A stretch of DNA of 49,566 nucleotides from Roseibacillus sp. (lineage in GTDB: Bacteria > Verrucomicrobiota > Verrucomicrobiia > Verrucomicrobiales > Akkermansiaceae): assembly GCA_029242545.1 (NCBI GenBank), contig JAQWTV010000175.1:1-49566 (forward strand), given 5' to 3'. Positions 36,163 through 45,241 of this stretch are shown piece after piece (positions within the stretch are counted from its first letter, which is position 1; the number at the start of each line of letters is the position of its first letter). Below the pieces are notes generated by a model. That model was given only the letters and a program-made list of their open reading frames with translations. It was not told the DNA's origin and made no database searches. Position numbers and translations under genes: made by a program.

Positions 36163-36750
36163 TCAGTATGTCTCTTTGACGTTTACGTAGAATCCGTGGT
36201 GACCATCGGAGAATCCTGCCCCAACCGCCAGATCAGAGTCGGAGAGGGGCGCCAGACCTTCAACCACCAGAAGGGTCGAATCCGACTCCCTATCGACGAT
36301 GACTTTAGTGGAAACATTTGGGAGCGGAGAGTAGACCTCCGAGCCCGCCGCAGCATCGACCAGCATTGGCGAGGAGCCACCTATCTTAGCGCTTTTCATC
36401 CCAAGGAGAAAGGCAAACACCACCGCACAGGTAACAGCCGGCGCCATCCACCAGAGCCATCGACGATTGAAGACAGCAAAGCCCCTTGCTGGCCCTTCTA
36501 TCCCTTCGCCAGCCTTTTGATCAGCTTTGACGAGTTTTTCGAGATGAGAATTAAAGTAGTCAGGGAATGGAGGATCGACCTCGCGAGGAACGGAATCGCG
36601 TAACTTCTCCCTGAGGAGAAGAAATCTGGCACGCTCCTCTCGCAGCTCAGGAGAGCTAGCCAGGATCGGCGCAAACTCCTTCATCTCCTCGTCGCTCAAC
36701 CCATCATCCATCCAGCGGGTAAGCAATTCTTCTTTCCGGTCGTTCTTCAT
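36163..36750 (-). CDS. Putative membrane-anchored anti-sigma factor
   Basis: A 195-residue protein with a cytoplasmic N-terminal helical part (LLTRWMDDGLSDEEMKEFAPI, reminiscent of anti-sigma N-termini), one membrane helix at about residues 98-118 (WLWWMAPAVTCAVVFAFLLGM) and a periplasmic C-terminal 75 residues. No HxxxCxxC zinc motif is present, so it is not a ZAS-type anti-sigma. Its ATG overlaps the sigma-factor stop by four bases (ATGA), the usual coupling for a sigma/anti-sigma pair, and this is the main evidence for the role. The start at 36750 is chosen for that overlap. Upstream frame residues lie within the sigma gene. Confidence 0.75.
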   Translation of the reverse strand: MKNDRKEELLTRWMDDGLSDEEMKEFAPILASSPELREERARFLLLREKLRDSVPREVDPPFPDYFNSHLEKLVKADQKAGEGIEGPARGFAVFNRRWLWWMAPAVTCAVVFAFLLGMKSAKIGGSSPMLVDAAAGSEVYSPLPNVSTKVIVDRESDSTLLVVEGLAPLSDSDLAVGAGFSDGHHGFYVNVKETY

Positions 36751-37397
36751 ATGTTGATCAGCAAAGTTTGCAGTTTTTTCCGGGCATAAAACAGGCGGCT
36801 CATCACTGTGCCGAGGGAGCAATCCATGACATCAGCAATCTCCTTATACTCTAGACCCTGCACCTCGCGAAGCAGGATCGTTTCCCGGTGTTCGGGAGAT
36901 AGTTTCTCAAGGGCGTTTTCGATATTCGCTCTCGTCTCTCCCTGGGAGAGCGCTTCGTCGGGACGAGATACCCGCGCGGGTGTCGCTAGGGCTCCCGCAG
37001 CGATTGCCTCCCTGTCGAGCAGGTTGTCATCCAGGTCCCCCGCAATATCTATTTTTCTTTTTCGCATCCAGTCATACACCACATTGTGGGTAATCCGATA
37101 CATCCAAGTTGAGAAGCGCGCACGTGCCTCGAACCTCGGCAAGGCCTTCCACACCTTCAAAAAGACCTCCTGCGCGAGGTCCCATGAGTCCGCTTCGTTT
37201 TTGACCATATTCTGAATCATCGCATAAACCCGCCCCCGATGTTTGGTCACGAGAATATCAAAGGCACCGTAGTCACCCTCTTTACATCGACCTACCAGTT
37301 CTGCATCGGAGATTTCGTCAGGAGCGCCCTCCCCTCCGGCATCACCGGGAACAGGGCCCTTTATCAGGTTTGACGCAATGGAACGGTGGAAATTCAT
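36747..37397 (-). CDS. ECF-type RNA polymerase sigma factor
   Basis: A 216-residue ECF sigma factor. Region 2 reads DLAQEVFLKVWKALPRF...FSTWMYRITHNVVYDWMRKRK. Region 4 reads LSPEHRETILLREVQGLEYKEIADVMDCSLGTVMSRLFYARKKL. No region 3 is present, as usual for the group. It probably directs transcription of this operon and of a set of envelope genes under control of the anti-sigma that overlaps its stop. The frame is open upstream to a GTG at 37454; I take the ATG at 37397 because the added N-terminus has no family resemblance, but neither has a convincing ribosome binding site. No ECF-type promoter was spotted upstream. Confidence 0.92.
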   Translation of the reverse strand: MNFHRSIASNLIKGPVPGDAGGEGAPDEISDAELVGRCKEGDYGAFDILVTKHRGRVYAMIQNMVKNEADSWDLAQEVFLKVWKALPRFEARARFSTWMYRITHNVVYDWMRKRKIDIAGDLDDNLLDREAIAAGALATPARVSRPDEALSQGETRANIENALEKLSPEHRETILLREVQGLEYKEIADVMDCSLGTVMSRLFYARKKLQTLLINI

Positions 37398-37591
37398 CAA
37401 AGTTAGGCCGAGGGGAAGTTGGCTCCAAACGCCCGCTTGAGCAAGCGGAGACACCTTGAAAACAGGGTCCGGAGCGAGGTTTCTTCTTCAGCCTCGTCCG
37501 GGTTTGCAGGAAATCCCCTCAAAAGTTATGCTCAGAACCCCCCTATTCTAGGCCGGTAATACCCGCAAAGGACGGGGAGGCTGCGCCATTC

Positions 37592-39316
37592 CTAATAGAC
37601 GTCCCTCTGGTAACGTTTCTCCTTCTTCAGGTTCTTCACGTAACTTTTAGCCTCGTCCTCACTCTTTCCCCCATGCTTTTCCACAATCTGATGGAGGCTT
37701 GCATCCACATCCTTCGCCATTCTGGAGGCATCGCCACAAACATAAAAGAATGCTCCGGCCTCCAACCAATTCCACATCTCCGCACCTTCTTCCTCCATTC
37801 GGTGCTGCACATAAATTTTTTCCTTCTGATCTCGTGAGAACGCCAAGTCCAGACGAGTCAGGATCCCATCTTCCTGCATGGAAACAAATTCCTCCTCATA
37901 GAGAAAATCCGTCTCCCGATAGGGGTTGCCGAAGAGCAGCCAGTTTTTTCCGGTTGAGCCTCGCACCCTCCGCTCTTCCAGGAATGCGCGAAAGGGCGCA
38001 ACCCCGGTCCCTGGCCCAACCATGATGATGGGAGCCTTATCGTCCTCAACCAGCCTGAAGGCTTTGTTATGGTGAATGAAAGACCCAGGCTGAATCCCCT
38101 CTGCCCTGTCCGCAAGAAACGTAGAGCATACACCGCCTCTCTCTCGACCGTGAGAATGATATCTGACAATGGCAATCGTCAGATGAACTTCGCCAGGATG
38201 AGCATTGGGACTTGAGGAAATCGAGTAAAGGCGCGGCTGGAGCTTCTTCAGGACTGGCACAAACTCTTCTCCGTCAGAGAAATCTGCAGGGTATTCCGTA
38301 ACAAGATCAATCAACTCTCGGCCCCAGCAAAAATCGTTCATCACCTTCCGGTCTCCGCTTTCCACAACAGACCGAAGGTAGGGAGAGCCGCTCCGCTCCT
38401 GCCACGCTTGCAGCAACTTTGGCGTCAGCGACCGTATATCATATCCCGTCATCAGGGCATCCCGCAACGGCACTTCACCACCCCCCGGAATGGGAACCTC
38501 CTCATTGGTATTGAAGGGAAGGCTCTCCAATATTTCGTCTACCTGCGCCCCTGAGTTCACCGGAAACACTCCGAGGGCATCGCCTACGACGTAGTCCATT
38601 CCTGACCCTTCCAAAGACAACTCGACATGATGAGTCTCCTTTTCCGCACCCACACTGTTCAGGTTGTAGTTCCGTAGGATCGGACTCCAGAACGGATTCT
38701 TTTTGCCATAAGGGACAATGTCTTCCTCCCCGGAGTCTGTCGCGGCAATCGAAGCCGCTCCTCCAAGGCTCTCAAAAACTCCTTTCCGCCATGCCGCAAA
38801 AGGCTCGTCGTAATCGACATCGCAATCCACCCGCTGGTAAAACCGTTCAGCTCCCAGCGCTTCCAGCCTGTTGTCAAAGTCGATCCCACACTTACAAAAG
38901 TCTGGATACTCGGTGTCACCAAGGGACAGCACGGAAAACCGCACTCCTTTCATTTCCGGAGCCTTGTCACTCTGGATAAATTCATAAAGGTCCGCGGCAT
39001 TGTCGGGGGGGTCACCGTCTCCGTAGGCGCTGGTAATTATGAGAAGGTTTTTCTCCCCAGCGAGTCGGCTGAAATCATACTGGCCCATGTCCACCACCTC
39101 GGTTTCAAAGCGACCCCGACCGAGATCCTTGGCCATTTTTTTGGCGCAACCCTCGGCGTTTCCAGTCTGTGACCCCACTAGAATGGTAACAGGGAGAACT
39201 GGGCCTTCCTCCTCAATGGCTCCGTTCGGAGCCCCGTCAAGCATCTCGCTGAGCCCCCCCCCGAGCCACGACCCCCCCGAGCCACTTTCGCTGCTCGGGA
39301 GTAAATGGAGCGTCAT
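37592..39316 (-). CDS. cysJ: CysJ-like NADPH sulfite reductase flavoprotein
   Basis: A diflavin reductase of 574 residues that passes electrons from NADPH through FAD and FMN, here probably to sulfite reductase. A flavodoxin domain (residues about 40-190, with GSQTGNAEG and TSAYGDGDPPDN) is followed by FAD-binding segments (RLYSISSSP, HSHGRERGGVCSTFLAD) and the NADPH part (GPGTGVAPFRAFLEE, FGNP, YVCGDASRM, ending RDVY). CysI is not in the window, so the partner is unknown and other acceptors are possible. The frame opens at a TTG at 39325; the ATG at 39316 is preferred. It is a lone gene; the sigma operon ends downstream, on the same strand. Length fits CysJ (about 600). Confidence 0.88.
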   Translation of the reverse strand: MTLHLLPSSESGSGGSWLGGGLSEMLDGAPNGAIEEEGPVLPVTILVGSQTGNAEGCAKKMAKDLGRGRFETEVVDMGQYDFSRLAGEKNLLIITSAYGDGDPPDNAADLYEFIQSDKAPEMKGVRFSVLSLGDTEYPDFCKCGIDFDNRLEALGAERFYQRVDCDVDYDEPFAAWRKGVFESLGGAASIAATDSGEEDIVPYGKKNPFWSPILRNYNLNSVGAEKETHHVELSLEGSGMDYVVGDALGVFPVNSGAQVDEILESLPFNTNEEVPIPGGGEVPLRDALMTGYDIRSLTPKLLQAWQERSGSPYLRSVVESGDRKVMNDFCWGRELIDLVTEYPADFSDGEEFVPVLKKLQPRLYSISSSPNAHPGEVHLTIAIVRYHSHGRERGGVCSTFLADRAEGIQPGSFIHHNKAFRLVEDDKAPIIMVGPGTGVAPFRAFLEERRVRGSTGKNWLLFGNPYRETDFLYEEEFVSMQEDGILTRLDLAFSRDQKEKIYVQHRMEEEGAEMWNWLEAGAFFYVCGDASRMAKDVDASLHQIVEKHGGKSEDEAKSYVKNLKKEKRYQRDVY

Positions 39317-39630
39317 CAGGAACAAGAATCCGGTGCGGCATGACTCTGTAACTTTGCGGACCGGGTCTTTTCGGTTTTTCTTAACCAGTCCGTTCCGTCT
39401 AAAGCAATGGTAAGTTGCTTCGAATTTCTTTCAAGGCGATTATACTTGGAGCCGTTCGCTCCTACTCAATCCCCAAGGGTGAAATCATCTCGCTGAAATC
39501 AACACCCAGATCACCAAAACTCTTTCAAGCTCAACGATCCCACTTACCTGTTTTGTCTCCCTGAGGAGGCAAATGAGGGCCCCGCATGCCGGATCAAATT
39601 TTCAGGGCCTCACCCCCTGAAGGGCTAGCG
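39317..39630. other. Intergenic region between cysJ and the RpiB-GlyA gene
   Basis: This 314-base spacer holds no convincing ORF. It should contain the cysJ promoter and the end of the RpiB-GlyA transcript. A small GGAGC/GCTCC hairpin lies around 39449-39463, and a looser GAGGGCCC/GGGCCTC pairing lies around 39570-39610. Neither ends in a T-tract on the right strand. No riboswitch is recognised. Confidence 0.4.
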
Positions 39631-41304
39631 CTACTCCGGGAGGGGGAAATCCTGATTGAACGCAAAGACCCTTTCACGAATCTCTCTCAACTTCTGATCG
39701 TCTTCCCGATTTTGGATCGCGGCGAACATGAAGTCCGCCACGGAATCGAGATCCGCCTCTTTCATCCCCCGGGTGGTTACCGCGGGGGTTCCCAACCGAA
39801 TACCACTGGGCTTCATGGGCGATCCCGTATCGAACGGTATTGAGTTCTTATTGACGGTAATACCTGCAGCATCGAGAGCCGCATCCGCCACTGTTCCATC
39901 GAGACCCAGCGGGCGCATGTCCACCAACATACTGTGATTATCGGTGCCACCCGAAACGATTCTGAAACCATGATCTCCCAATCTGGCAGCCAGGGCTCTC
40001 GCATTCTCAACGACTTGCTTCTGATACACCGTGAATTCCGGGCGGAGAGCTTCTCCAAAGCATACCGCCTTGGCTGCGATGACATGCATGAGCGGCCCTC
40101 CCTGCACCCCGGGAAAGACCATTGAGTTGATCTTCTTGGCGTATTCTTCTCTACACAGGATCAAGCCACCGCGGGGCCCTCTCAGAGACTTATGGGTAGT
40201 CGTTGTGACAAAGTCAGCATGCGGTATGGGTGTCGGGTGCACTCCAGAAGCAACCAACCCCGCGATATGGGCCATATCGACGAAGAGATAGGCTCCTACC
40301 TCTTTCGCTATCCGACCCATCCTCTCGTAGTCTACGACCCGGGAATAGGCGCTTGCACCACAGGTTATCAGTTTCGGCTTCACCTCAGCGGCAGCTGACG
40401 CCAACTGATCATAGTCGATTTGTTCATCTTCCTCACTCACTCCGTAGTGCGTCACCTCATAAAATTTCCCGGAGAAATTTGCCTTATGCCCATGAGTCAA
40501 ATGACCGCCATGAGCAAGATCCATGGTCAGAATCCTGTCTCCCGTCTCAAGAAAAGCAAAGTAGACCGCAGCGTTGGCCTGTGATCCTGAATGAGGCTGC
40601 ACGTTAACGTGCTCCGCGCCAAAAAGCTCTTTCGCCCTGTCGATGGCAAGCTCCTCAGCTCGGTCAACATTTTCACATCCCCCATACCATCGACGCCCGG
40701 GATAACCTTCCGCATATTTATTGGTCAGGAGAGAGCCCTGCACTTCCAGAATCGCCCTGCTTGCGAAGTTTTCTGACGCGATTAATTCAACGTGGTCCCG
40801 CTGACGACGACCCTCCGCCTCTACCACGTCGAAAACCTCAGGGTCGCTGACAGCAAGGTAGCTTCCTGATGCCTTGGCGACCCGGGCTACATGGCGTCCT
40901 CCCTCGAAAGGAGTCTGAAGGAAGGCCTTCACGATGTTCACTGCCTCCTCACCCGTCACATCTCGAGCCCCGAGACAAGCAACATTGGAATCATTATGGC
41001 CACGAGTGATCTCGGCGTCTTCCACGGAACATAGGCGGGCAGCTCTGACGCCCTGCACACGGTTTGCCGCGATGCTCATCCCGATTCCCGACTTGCAAAC
41101 AAGCACTCCGAAGTCAGCCTTTGCATCAGAAACGCTTCGCCCTACCGCGTTCGCAAAATCCGGATAATCCACCGAATCTCCACCTTTTGTCCCGTAATCG
41201 ACCACTTGGTTTCCGGCCAGTTCAAGCGCCTCAACGATGGCACTTTTGACCTCTACTCCCCCATGGTCCGCCCCTATCGCAATTCGCAGACTAGCGTTAT
41301 TCAT
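39631..41304 (-). CDS. glyA: Fused ribose-5-phosphate isomerase B and serine hydroxymethyltransferase
   Basis: A 557-residue single reading frame with two complete enzymes. Residues about 5-148 are RpiB (LacAB_rpiB family), which interconverts ribose 5-phosphate and ribulose 5-phosphate. The active-site blocks are GADHGG, DYPDFA, C70[13 protein letters not shown] and [13 protein letters not shown]. Residues about 150-557 are GlyA, the PLP enzyme that turns serine plus tetrahydrofolate into glycine and methylene-tetrahydrofolate. LIASENFAS starts its body, the PLP lysine is K372 in [14 protein letters not shown], and GVQGGPLMH follows. There is no stop between them. In Bacillus the separate genes ywlF (rpiB) and glyA lie close together, so the fusion preserves that order. 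I use the ATG at 41304; the frame is open to a GTG at 41334. Confidence 0.96.
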   Translation of the reverse strand: MNNASLRIAIGADHGGVEVKSAIVEALELAGNQVVDYGTKGGDSVDYPDFANAVGRSVSDAKADFGVLVCKSGIGMSIAANRVQGVRAARLCSVEDAEITRGHNDSNVACLGARDVTGEEAVNIVKAFLQTPFEGGRHVARVAKASGSYLAVSDPEVFDVVEAEGRRQRDHVELIASENFASRAILEVQGSLLTNKYAEGYPGRRWYGGCENVDRAEELAIDRAKELFGAEHVNVQPHSGSQANAAVYFAFLETGDRILTMDLAHGGHLTHGHKANFSGKFYEVTHYGVSEEDEQIDYDQLASAAAEVKPKLITCGASAYSRVVDYERMGRIAKEVGAYLFVDMAHIAGLVASGVHPTPIPHADFVTTTTHKSLRGPRGGLILCREEYAKKINSMVFPGVQGGPLMHVIAAKAVCFGEALRPEFTVYQKQVVENARALAARLGDHGFRIVSGGTDNHSMLVDMRPLGLDGTVADAALDAAGITVNKNSIPFDTGSPMKPSGIRLGTPAVTTRGMKEADLDSVADFMFAAIQNREDDQKLREIRERVFAFNQDFPLPE

Positions 41305-41388
41305 TGGTCTAAACTCAGTCCCTCCTCGGGACACCCATTCCTTGGCCCTCTTACCAGGAAACGCAATAGATAAAACCGATCCGGGAAA

Positions 41389-41874
41389 TTATTCTTCGGA
41401 ACGGGCTCTTTCCGAGCGCAGAAATCCAAGAATTCCCTCCATCGCCCGATCTAGAACCGAAGCCACCTCCTCATAAGCTCGGAAGCCACCGCCTATAGGG
41501 TCCGGAACATCCCTACCCACAACCCCATCAATTTCCGCAAAGTCGCAAACGAGATGCAATTTTCCTTTTTCCCGGGGATAGCGGTCCTCAAGAGACTCCA
41601 AATGATATTTCGTCATGCAGAATACATGACTGGATTCTGCCAGAATTTGCTCGTCTACCATCCTGCTCACAAAGCCTTCTAGTCCAATTCCCCGTTCCTG
41701 GAGGATCTCAAGGGTCTCTGCGCTAGCGCCACCGCCCTCATAAGCCGCAATCCCGGCGGAGCTCACCGCCAAGGAATCGGACTGCCCTTTCGCCCGGAGC
41801 AAGCCCTCGGCCATGGGGCTTCGGCAAGTGTTCCCCGTGCATACGAAGAGCACGTGGGCGAATGGATCTGACAT
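41389..41874 (-). CDS. Low-molecular-weight protein phosphatase, YwlE-like
   Basis: A 161-residue phosphatase of the LMW-PTP family. The P-loop is C12-T-G-N-T16-C-R18 followed by SPMAEGLL, and the general-acid loop is DVPDPIGG. A threonine at the fifth position of the loop is the feature that sets YwlE, a protein-arginine phosphatase of Bacillus, apart from tyrosine phosphatases with Ile there. This makes an arginine phosphatase plausible; no McsB kinase is in the window. The fused RpiB-GlyA starts about 84 bp downstream, as ywlE precedes rpiB in Bacillus. A GGAGG lies one base before the ATG, too close to be ideal. Confidence 0.88.
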   Translation of the reverse strand: MSDPFAHVLFVCTGNTCRSPMAEGLLRAKGQSDSLAVSSAGIAAYEGGGASAETLEILQERGIGLEGFVSRMVDEQILAESSHVFCMTKYHLESLEDRYPREKGKLHLVCDFAEIDGVVGRDVPDPIGGGFRAYEEVASVLDRAMEGILGFLRSERARSEE

Positions 41875-41976
41875 GCCTCCATGCTAGGCTTCTCCCCCCT
41901 ACCCTCGTCAAACAGGCAATCCCGGGTATTCCTGTTCTTGAGCCTTGCCCACGGCTTCTTCCCCGCCATATCTGCC

Positions 41977-41999
41977 GGTTAGATTAGGACGACCTAACC
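41977..41999. promoter_or_regulatory. Inverted repeat between the phosphatase and RodZ-like genes
   Basis: GGTTAG (41977-41982) faces CTAACC (41994-41999), and an inner TTAGG (41984-41988) pairs with CCTAA (41993-41997). These are alternative pairings, not one stem. It lies in the 269-bp divergent spacer and may be an operator, though this is only a guess from symmetry. Confidence 0.3.
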
Positions 42000-42143
42000 A
42001 TTAATTTCCACGCTACGAAAAAAAACAGAGCGCGGCTCCTGAATGATTCGCTGCAAATTAGATGGTTACGCGCCTCGAGCAAAAGCCCTCAGGCTCGCGG
42101 CTTGCCCCCCGTTTCCAATCGGAATACCCACTGAGGTCTAACT

Positions 42144-42917
42144 ATGCGGCAGGATCCTGATCTCGGAAAAAAACTCAGTAGCGCTCGAAGCGCATCGGGC
42201 TTGTCCATTGAGGATATTTCGCGAGATACCTATATCCCTGAGGATGCGCTTAGACACCTTGAAAAAGGGCAATTATCTGAATTCCCGAGTCCTGAATATG
42301 CAGAAGGATTCCTCGCTCAATATTCCGCTTATCTCGGCCTCTCTCCCATAGACCAGGTCCACTCTCTCGAAAAAACAGAGAATCTCCCCCGAATTGCGAC
42401 GCAGGAAGAGCCTCAGAACCATCGTATTACGCGGGTTGAGGCTACTGACAAACGTCCACCTTCAATCTCCGAATCCTGTAACTCTGGGAGGGGCCTCCTA
42501 CGATCCAGAGGCCAAAACGAGAAGGAATCGAAAGAGCCTCATTCTCTCCCCATTAACAAAAGGCAGCCACTTATTGTATTTTCGATCACTTCAATCCTGA
42601 TCGCCTGCTCTCTATTCGCATACATGGAACTGAGCGGTGACTTCGGGCAGGAGGAGCCTGCTTCTGCAAAGAGACCTACGGATCCTCTGGGCGCAATCGG
42701 CGGCCTGTCAGCCCAGACCACCAGTAACCCAGTATTTTCCAACGTCCCAAGGGCTCTCCCTGTCTCTCAGGAGACCCCTCAACCTCTCGTTGCTGGTGGT
42801 TCGGGCGAAGCAACCACCATCCAGAATCTGAGCGCATCGACCGCTTCCCCGTCGGTGAGCTTCGAAGGATTCTCCCTCGAGAGCCCACCGCCCAGAGCAG
42901 TGATCGTTGAAGAGTGA
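42144..42917 (+). CDS. RodZ-like helix-turn-helix membrane protein
   Basis: A 257-residue protein whose first 70 residues form a RodZ-type Cro/C1 helix-turn-helix (LGKKLSSARSASGLSIEDISRDTYI, LRHLEKGQLSEFPSPEYAEGFL). A disordered basic stretch, one membrane helix (about residues 142-162) and a periplasmic, Ser/Pro-rich tail follow. RodZ links the MreB cytoskeleton to the envelope. This protein shares the layout, but not the C-terminal periplasmic domain of E. coli RodZ, so the role is tentative. A GAGG seven bases before the ATG supports the start. It is divergent from the YwlE-like gene and convergent with recQ. Confidence 0.8.
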   Translation: MRQDPDLGKKLSSARSASGLSIEDISRDTYIPEDALRHLEKGQLSEFPSPEYAEGFLAQYSAYLGLSPIDQVHSLEKTENLPRIATQEEPQNHRITRVEATDKRPPSISESCNSGRGLLRSRGQNEKESKEPHSLPINKRQPLIVFSITSILIACSLFAYMELSGDFGQEEPASAKRPTDPLGAIGGLSAQTTSNPVFSNVPRALPVSQETPQPLVAGGSGEATTIQNLSASTASPSVSFEGFSLESPPPRAVIVEE

Positions 42918-42995
42918 AGATCCCGCAGGGAGATCCGCCATGTAAAATGTCGATCCTGGGGACTAGGCACCATTCTTCCTTTCGGTCAGAGCCAA

Positions 42996-45104
42996 TTAGG
43001 ATTCTTGCCTAATAAGCTCGAGAAAAGGCTCAAGAAACCTTTCGGCTTTCACTGCTCCCACTCCTTTGATCGTCATTGCCTCCTCCAGCGAAGTTGGTCG
43101 CGACCGAGCCAGAGACTCCAACGTCTTGTTTGTAAACACCCCATAAGGGGGCACCCTGTATTGCTTGGATAAGTCATTACGAATGCCCTTCAACTGAGCG
43201 TAAAGACCCGCATCGAGCGGAGGAAGCTCGCCTGTTTTTGAGCCTGCCTTGTCCCTTCCGCTCCCCTGCTCAGGCCACACCAGACTATAGGCTCCCTCTC
43301 CCTTCATGATTCGCTCTCCTTTATCCGTCAGGGTCACAAGGGGGAATTCACCACTCTGGGTAACCAGAAGTCCCGCAGAGTGAAGGGCGTGGAAAAGTTG
43401 ATTGAGATAGGCGGTGCCGTTCTCTTTCAGGATGCCATAGGTCGAAAGCTCGTGCAGTCGCACCCGGAGAATTTCCTGTGACTTGCTACCCGTCAACATC
43501 TGCACGATACGGCCTCTTCCGAAGATCCCCTCCCACCCTTTACCCGTTCGGCGGCTCATGCGAGCCACCCCGCTCAGGGCTTTGCGCACCACAAGACCCT
43601 CACTTTCCGTCGGCTCTCTCCGGTCCGTCCCATAATCACTACGGCACACGTCACAGGCCCCACACTCTCCTGGCTCACTCTCCCCAAAGTAATTCAGAAT
43701 TGCCTGCTGCCGACAGACAGCACCATAGCAAAGAGCCACGATCGCCTTTAGTTTTTCCCGGTCACGGCTCTCTTTCTCCTCCAGAGCGTCTCGGTTAATT
43801 TCCAAGTGCCCCGGTTGAACTTCCAACCTCTTCAAGCGCGTCCCTCGCCTTCTCTGACCCGGCAAATCAAAGCGTTCGACATAACCACCACGTGCCAGGA
43901 CTGAGAGAGCACTGCTCACCGCCATCCCATTCTTCACCTCTACGGCCCCCGTAATCTCTTCAATACTGGCGTGAATCTCTCCCTGTCCATCGGCCTCTTC
44001 ATAAAGATGCTCATAAACTTGGCAGATTGTCCCGTAGCCGGGGTTCGCTCCCTCAAGGAAAAATTCCTGGGTACGGGTATCTGCATAATTCCAGAGTAAC
44101 TCACAATAAGCAGCCTCCCCATCGCGGCCGGCACGGCCCGCTTCCTGATAGTAGGCCTCTACACTTCCGGGAACTTCGAAGTGAATGACAAAGCGAACGT
44201 CCGCACGATCGATTCCCATCCCGAAAGCATTAGTGGCGACTGCAACATCCACCTCACGACGGATAAAGCGATCCTGGGTTTCTTCCCGTTCCTGTTCCGT
44301 CATCCCACCATGATACCCGACACAATTCACACCCCAGCTATGAAGGGTCTCGGCCACTTCTTCCACCCGCTTACGTGTCGCGCAATAGACAATTCCTGTC
44401 CGATGCTCCTCCAGAATCTCCCGGGTGCGCCGGAACTTGGCAGCCTTGGTCTCGACCGGGTTAATATTAAAACTCAGATTCGCTCGGGCAAATCCAGTGA
44501 CGGTCTGGAAGGGCTTTCTCAGTTTCAGCACCTTCACGATGTCCTCCCGGACCATTTGGGTAGCCGTAGCGGTGAAGGCCACGCACTGAGGATCCCCCAA
44601 GGCCCTCCGCGCTTCTCCCAGCCGCAGGTAATCCGGCCGGAAATCATGTCCCCACTGGCTTAGGCAGTGCGCCTCGTCAATAGCCAGAAGGCCCACTTTC
44701 ACCTTCCGTATCGCCGACACGAACCCTTCCGCCCGGAACCGCTCGGGAGCCACATAGACCAGCTTGAATTCTCCCTTGACCATCTGGCCGATTCGGCTTC
44801 GCTGTTCCGAATGGGAAATAGTTGAATTAATCAGAGTCGCTGACACTCCCTTTTCTACCAGCGCGTCCACCTGATCCTTCATCAAAGCTATGAGGGGACT
44901 TACCACCACTGTAACGCCCTCGAGACAGAGAGCCGGGAGCTGATAGCAAAGAGACTTACCTCCTCCCGTGGGCATTACCACCAGCCCATCCCGCGAAGCT
45001 AGGATCTCCTCCACGATCCCCGCCTGGCCGTCGAGGAACTCCTCAAAACCGAAGGCCTTACGCAACATCTCTTTCGCAAGGTCAGGCACAAGGTGAGAGT
45101 GCAC
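42996..45104 (-). CDS. recQ: ATP-dependent DNA helicase RecQ
   Basis: A 702-residue RecQ helicase, which unwinds DNA 3' to 5' in recombination and repair. Walker A is GGGKS at 47-51 (VVMPTGGGKSLCYQLPAL), Walker B is DEAH in AIDEAHCLSQWGHDFRPDY, and the helicase C motifs include YYQEAGRAGRDG. The zinc-binding module has Cys in CYGAVCRQQ and ECGACDVC. A winged-helix part and a C-terminal HRDC domain (SLEEAMTIKGVGAVKAERF) complete the full-length bacterial architecture. The start appears to be a GTG at 45104; another GTG at 45089 is possible, and the ATG at 45068 would cut the conserved helix before the LRKAFGF motif. It is convergent with the RodZ-like gene, 78 bp apart. Confidence 0.97.
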   Translation of the reverse strand: MHSHLVPDLAKEMLRKAFGFEEFLDGQAGIVEEILASRDGLVVMPTGGGKSLCYQLPALCLEGVTVVVSPLIALMKDQVDALVEKGVSATLINSTISHSEQRSRIGQMVKGEFKLVYVAPERFRAEGFVSAIRKVKVGLLAIDEAHCLSQWGHDFRPDYLRLGEARRALGDPQCVAFTATATQMVREDIVKVLKLRKPFQTVTGFARANLSFNINPVETKAAKFRRTREILEEHRTGIVYCATRKRVEEVAETLHSWGVNCVGYHGGMTEQEREETQDRFIRREVDVAVATNAFGMGIDRADVRFVIHFEVPGSVEAYYQEAGRAGRDGEAAYCELLWNYADTRTQEFFLEGANPGYGTICQVYEHLYEEADGQGEIHASIEEITGAVEVKNGMAVSSALSVLARGGYVERFDLPGQRRRGTRLKRLEVQPGHLEINRDALEEKESRDREKLKAIVALCYGAVCRQQAILNYFGESEPGECGACDVCRSDYGTDRREPTESEGLVVRKALSGVARMSRRTGKGWEGIFGRGRIVQMLTGSKSQEILRVRLHELSTYGILKENGTAYLNQLFHALHSAGLLVTQSGEFPLVTLTDKGERIMKGEGAYSLVWPEQGSGRDKAGSKTGELPPLDAGLYAQLKGIRNDLSKQYRVPPYGVFTNKTLESLARSRPTSLEEAMTIKGVGAVKAERFLEPFLELIRQES

Positions 45105-45241
45105 TGCCGAAGTGCTCTGATCAATCCAAAGCGCCTATCCAATCCCTCCTCTTCCTGCCATTCAGACTTTTCCACCACCATCTCTCCTCTGGTGCACCCT
45201 GGATCCAGCTGGAAATATAATCCCTCCCAAGCCGAATCATC

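Noticed and set aside
42076..42103. Interleaved complementary pairs (CGAGC/GCTCG and AAGCC/GGCTT) resembling an H-type pseudoknot before the RodZ-like gene
   Set aside because: The loop lengths (2, 5 and 1) do not suit a stable H-type fold, and the arms are only five bases long, so chance is likely.
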